A stretch of 64,000 nt of DNA from Streptomyces althioticus (GTDB taxonomy: Bacteria > Actinomycetota > Actinomycetes > Streptomycetales > Streptomycetaceae), in contig BMSW01000010.1 of assembly GCA_014649355.1 (NCBI GenBank), forward strand, positions 62,001 to 126,000, in the 5' to 3' direction. Below are positions 61,359 through 64,000 of the stretch, in pieces (position 1 is the stretch's first letter; every line of letters begins with the position of its first letter). Under the pieces are notes generated by a model that was not told the DNA's origin, ran no database searches, and was given only the letters and a program-made list of their open reading frames with translations. Made by a program: the position numbers and the translations under genes.

Positions 61359-61372
61359 TACCCCCTGGGGTA
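61359..61372. promoter_or_regulatory. CsoR/CstR operator 2
   Basis: TACCCC-CT-GGGGTA. It lies 25 bases upstream of the MBL-rhodanese GTG. Confidence 0.85.
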
Positions 61373-61393
61373 TGTTCTCACGGTAGCACGAGG

Positions 61394-61407
61394 TACCCCC
61401 GGGGGTA
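61394..61407. promoter_or_regulatory. CsoR/CstR operator 3
   Basis: TACCCC-CG-GGGGTA. It lies 35 bp (centre to centre) from operator 2, in the same promoter region; the two would allow cooperative binding. Confidence 0.85.
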
Positions 61408-61465
61408 TCTGCCACCGGGGTGCCGGAGGTGCGCGGCCGGACCAACCCGGAGCTCAGCCTCGGCC

Positions 61466-62344
61466 TCATCCGTGCGGGACGACGGCCAGCGGGCGGCGGG
61501 CCTGCTGGATCACGGCGTGGGTGACGGGCCCGGTGCGGGGCAGCGCGGGCCGCGCGGGGAGCCGGTGCCCGACAACCAGCAGTTGCGCGTCGGAGGCCGC
61601 CTTGAGCAGGGCGTCCGCGGGCCTGCCCTCGGCCACCGTCTCCAGCACCTCGACGTCGGGGTACTTGTCCCTCCAGACCTGGAGCACGGCCGCCAGGAAG
61701 CGCAGCCACTCCTCGGCCCGCTCCTGCCCGGCGGCCGGGCCACCGTCGGCCGCGCCAAGGGTGAGCCGGTCGGGCGCGCGCCAGGCGTGTACGGCACGCA
61801 GTCGCGCATGCGCCCGTCGGGCCGCCTCGAAGGCGTACGCGAGCACCTCGTCGCAGGGTTCGACGACGTCCACGCCGAGCACGACGTCCCGCCGCCCGTC
61901 ACCATCCGCCGCGGTGTCCTCCCCCGCCATGTCCGTCCGTACGAGCACCACGGGGCGGGTGGCCCGTGCGACGACGCCGAGCGAGACGGAACCGGCGAGC
62001 AGACCGGCGACCCGGCCGAGTCCGCGCGAGCCGAGCACCAGCGGATCGGCTTCCTCCGCGGCCTGCGCGAGGACGGCCGCGGCGGGCCCCTCGGCCTGGA
62101 CCTCCTGCACCCGTACGTCCGGCCGGACGGCGTGGACCCTCTCGGCCGCTCTCTCCAGGACCCGTCGCGCCAGGCGGTGGTCGGCGGAGTGGGCGGTGTC
62201 CGTACCGCCCTGCCGCGGATGCCGGCCCCGTACGTGCAGCAAGCGCAGGGCGGCTCCACGACGCGCGGCTTCGCGGGCGGCCCACGCGGCGGCCGTGAGG
62301 CTCTCGGCGGAACCGTCGACACCGACGACTACCGGCGACTCCAT
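61466..62344 (-). CDS. Tandem-domain universal stress protein (292 aa)
   Basis: The ATG at 62344 follows AAAGGTG. Domain 1 is ESPVVVGVDGSAESLTAAAWAA through PLVLGSRGLGRVAGLLAGSVSLGVVARATRPVVLV. Domain 2 begins DVVLGVDVVEPCDEVLAYAFEAA and ends LLVVGHRLPARPALPRTGPVTHAVIQQARRPLAVV. The first ATP loop is intact; the second is degenerate. It is divergent from the CBS-BON gene over 285 bases that contain the DosR-like box at 62497, 153 bp from this start. It lies directly behind the sulfur operon promoter but reads in the same direction as that operon. Confidence 0.9.
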   Translation of the reverse strand: MESPVVVGVDGSAESLTAAAWAAREAARRGAALRLLHVRGRHPRQGGTDTAHSADHRLARRVLERAAERVHAVRPDVRVQEVQAEGPAAAVLAQAAEEADPLVLGSRGLGRVAGLLAGSVSLGVVARATRPVVLVRTDMAGEDTAADGDGRRDVVLGVDVVEPCDEVLAYAFEAARRAHARLRAVHAWRAPDRLTLGAADGGPAAGQERAEEWLRFLAAVLQVWRDKYPDVEVLETVAEGRPADALLKAASDAQLLVVGHRLPARPALPRTGPVTHAVIQQARRPLAVVPHG

Positions 62345-62496
62345 GGCATGCACCTTTCACTCGGAGCGTTCCCCCGCCGACGTCCAGCGTCGCCGGGGCG
62401 GCGGCGGCAGGGCAGGGGCTTCCGGGTCCTGACCCGGGCCCGAGAGACCCAGACCGGCGGGACCGACCTCCGGAGAGGGCGACATCCCGGACATAT

Positions 62497-62510
62497 GGGC
62501 CGTTCGGCCC
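62497..62510. promoter_or_regulatory. DosR/OsdR-like box between a USP gene and the CBS-BON gene
   Basis: GGGCCGTTCGGCCC, a near-perfect dyad fitting GGGMCSTTSGRCCC. It lies 120 bp from the CBS-BON start and 153 bp from the USP start. Confidence 0.7.
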
Positions 62511-62629
62511 TGCTCCCCTGCCCCCGGGTCCCTGGGATCCGCGCGGCGGCCGCCGGAGGGTGGAGGCAACCGCTCCCGGCAAGGGCCCGTCCCGGCCGGC
62601 GGCACCCGACTCAGCCAGGAGGTTCAGCG

Positions 62630-63310
62630 ATGAAGGCCACCGAGGTCGGCGCCGTCATGACCACGGACGTGGTCACCGTCGCGCACGGCACTCCGCTCGA
62701 GGACGTGGTCCGCGCACTCGCGGAACACCCCGTGGGCGGCCTTCCCGTGACGGACGACGAGGACCGGGTGATCGGCGTGGTCTCCACCTCGGACCTGGCG
62801 CGCCCCCGCCCGCGCCCCTGGTGGGCCCTCCTGTTCAGCGGCATGCCCGGCCTCGGCCGGGCCCGGACCGTGGGCGACGTGATGACCGCCCCCGCGGTCA
62901 CCGTGGGGGCGCGTGCCACCGTCACCGAGGCGTCCTGGCTCATGACCGGGCACGGTGTCGAACGGCTGCCGGTGGTGGACGAGGAGGAGCGGATCGTCGG
63001 CGTCGTCACGCGCGGCGACCTGCTGCGGGCCGTGCTGCGCACCGACGGCGACATCGAGCGCGCGGTGCGCAGGGACGTCCTCGGGACGACGCTCTGGCTC
63101 ACGCCGCGGGCGCTTGCCGTGGCCGTCGAGGACGGCGTGGTGACCCTCACGGGCAAGCTGGAGCGGCGCAGCGACGTCGACGCGGCGGTGCGGGCGGCGA
63201 GCCGGATCGACGGTGTCGTCGCGGTCGTCGACCAGCTGTCGTACCGGGTCGACGACACGCGTCCCGCGCGAGCGGCCGTCGAGGCCGAGGAGTCGGTCGC
63301 CGGGACGTGA
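62630..63310 (+). CDS. CBS-pair protein with C-terminal BON domain
   Basis: 226 residues, with an AGGAGG ribosome site. CBS 1 (EVGAVMTTDVVTVAHGTPLEDVVRAL...DRVIGVVSTSDL) and CBS 2 (TVGDVMTAPAVTVGARATVTEASWLM...ERIVGVVTRGDLLRAVL) span about residues 3-135. The BON domain (IERAVRRDVLGTTLWLTPRALAVAVEDGVVTLTGKLERRSDVDAAVRAASRIDGVVAVVDQL) covers about 140-210. CBS pairs sense adenine nucleotides; BON domains often bind membranes or phospholipids. Such genes recur in Mycobacterium and Streptomyces hypoxia regulons. It is divergent from a USP gene. Confidence 0.92.
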   Translation: MKATEVGAVMTTDVVTVAHGTPLEDVVRALAEHPVGGLPVTDDEDRVIGVVSTSDLARPRPRPWWALLFSGMPGLGRARTVGDVMTAPAVTVGARATVTEASWLMTGHGVERLPVVDEEERIVGVVTRGDLLRAVLRTDGDIERAVRRDVLGTTLWLTPRALAVAVEDGVVTLTGKLERRSDVDAAVRAASRIDGVVAVVDQLSYRVDDTRPARAAVEAEESVAGT

Positions 63311-63357
63311 CCGGCGCCGGCAGTTCCGGGGGTACCCGGGCCCCACGGCACGTTCCC

Positions 63358-63371
63358 GGGACCTTCGGCCC
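63358..63371. promoter_or_regulatory. DosR/OsdR-like box upstream of the DUF1876 gene
   Basis: GGGACCTTCGGCCC, identical over all 14 bases to the site at 56160. It lies 81 bp before the start at 63452. Confidence 0.7.
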
Positions 63372-63451
63372 CGTGCGTCGCGTCCGCCGGAGTCGGACGG
63401 TGGAGATGAGGCGACCGGCACGTCCGGGCCACCCCGGCCGAGGAGGCAGTC

Positions 63452-63739
63452 ATGTCGCACACCCTGGAATGGAAGACCCGTCTCCACCTCTTCGAGGAGG
63501 ACGGCACGACGAAGGCGCACGCCACGCTCGACACCGGGACGGCGACCCTCACCGGTCACGGAGCCGCCCACCGGAACCCGGCGGACCCGGACGTCCCGGA
63601 GATCGGCGACGAGCTGGCCGCGGGCCGCGCCCTGCGTGACCTGGGCCGACAGCTCCTCGACATCGCGGCACGCGACGTCGAGGGCGTGGGCGCGCGGAGC
63701 GGCTCGGAGACCGGCCCGGTCCTGGGCTGGTCCCTGTAG
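63452..63739 (+). CDS. DUF1876-family small protein (95 aa)
   Basis: It has a GAGGAGG ribosome site. The pattern LEWKTRLHLFEEDGTTKAHATLDTGTATLTGHGAAHRNPADPDVPEIGDELAAGRALRDLGRQLLDIAARDVEGV is typical of DUF1876, a dsRNA-binding-like small fold found in hypoxia- and stress-related gene sets of actinobacteria (for example the mycobacterial DosR regulon, from memory). The function is unknown. An Hsp20 gene follows after 52 bases on the same strand, probably in the same operon. Confidence 0.9.
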   Translation: MSHTLEWKTRLHLFEEDGTTKAHATLDTGTATLTGHGAAHRNPADPDVPEIGDELAAGRALRDLGRQLLDIAARDVEGVGARSGSETGPVLGWSL

Positions 63740-63791
63740 ACGAACCGCACCCGTCCTAGACGCAGTTCACCGCACGACAAGGAGAGGACCG

Positions 63792-64000
63792 ATGACGCAA
63801 CCGGTACGCCGCGACAGGGGTCAGATCTCCGGATGGGCTCCCCTGCGTGAATTCGAAGAGCTGCAGGCCCGCATGGACCAGCTGATGCAGACCACGTTCC
63901 CCTTCCCCGCGCGCCCGCTCTCCGAGATCGGGGAGGAGCCCTGGGCGCCGCTCGCGGACGTGGAGGACACCGAGGACGCGTACGTGATGGAGCTGGAACT
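63792..64000 (+). CDS. Hsp20/alpha-crystallin small heat-shock protein (5' part only)
   Basis: The ATG at 63792 follows AAGGAGAGG. Only the first 69 codons fall in the window. The N-terminal arm (WAPLREFEELQARMDQLMQTTFPF) and the start of the alpha-crystallin domain (WAPLADVEDTEDAYVMELEL) are clear. It is an ATP-independent chaperone that holds unfolding proteins. It shares strand and short spacing with the DUF1876 gene, whose DosR-like box may also drive it. Confidence 0.9.
   Translation, partial: MTQPVRRDRGQISGWAPLREFEELQARMDQLMQTTFPFPARPLSEIGEEPWAPLADVEDTEDAYVMELE

Overview
The window is a very GC-rich, gene-dense chromosome segment (I estimate about 72% G+C) with strong third-position G/C bias. 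It comes from a Streptomyces or a very close relative. Markers for this are a long chaplin with a sortase signal, a streptophobe-type membrane protein, the clpP3-clpP4/popR locus beside a SigB-like sigma factor, an NsdA-type TPR regulator, DUF397 and DUF6479 proteins and a CstR/CsoR sulfur locus. From memory, clpP3/P4, a sigma factor and a chaplin also lie together on a chromosome arm of S. coelicolor, so this is probably an arm or near-arm region. I see no rRNA, tRNA, insertion sequence, phage gene or CRISPR array.

Region 1 (1-9,600) holds a decayed two-domain VOC gene, an XRE/MmyB regulator divergent from a frameshifted NmrA-like gene, a metallo-hydrolase, and the clpP3-clpP4 operon with candidate PopR boxes and convergent popR. 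A SigB-family sigma factor, an RsbW-like ATPase facing it and a streptophobe membrane protein follow. Region 2 (9,500-23,700) is metabolic and cell-surface: aldo/keto reductase with a divergent LysR regulator, a DinB/DUF664 protein, adenosine deaminase, a secreted PI-PLC-like protein, a GH19 chitinase with two DasR-like sites, small membrane stress proteins, a chaplin, a secreted peptidase-like hydrolase and a baeRF protein. Region 3 (24,000-41,000) is signalling-rich: a PAS/SpoIIE protein lacking expected metal ligands, an NsdA-type regulator, a kinase-like protein, a secreted amidase, a universal stress protein (USP), phenylacetate-CoA ligase behind a TetR-type palindrome, a secreted serine hydrolase interrupted by an in-frame TAG, a flavin oxidoreductase and a Ser/Thr kinase fused to TPRs. 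Region 4 (41,300-48,500) has a NUDIX protein, an ECF sigma factor with a one-TM partner, a lipid-linked glycosyltransferase pair and two CNNM/CBS membrane proteins.

Region 5 (48,700-64,000) is a stress/energy island: phosphoketolase, three USPs, an unusual sodium/solute symporter fused to PAS-GAF-SpoIIE phosphatase-HATPase modules, a CBS-BON protein, a DUF1876 protein and the start of an Hsp20 gene. Several of these genes share a 14-bp GGGMCSTTSGRCCC palindrome about 80-150 bp upstream, resembling DosR/DevR (OsdR) boxes, so they probably form a redox/dormancy regulon. Embedded in the island is a sulfane-sulfur module: CsoR/CstR repressor, YgaP-type rhodanese, second rhodanese, TauE/SafE exporter and persulfide-dioxygenase-like MBL-rhodanese fusion. 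Three identical-architecture TACCCC-N2-GGGGTA operators are found there and nowhere else that I noticed.

Three genes are visibly broken: the VOC gene (deletion plus frameshift), the NmrA gene (1-nt frameshift) and the serine hydrolase (nonsense codon).
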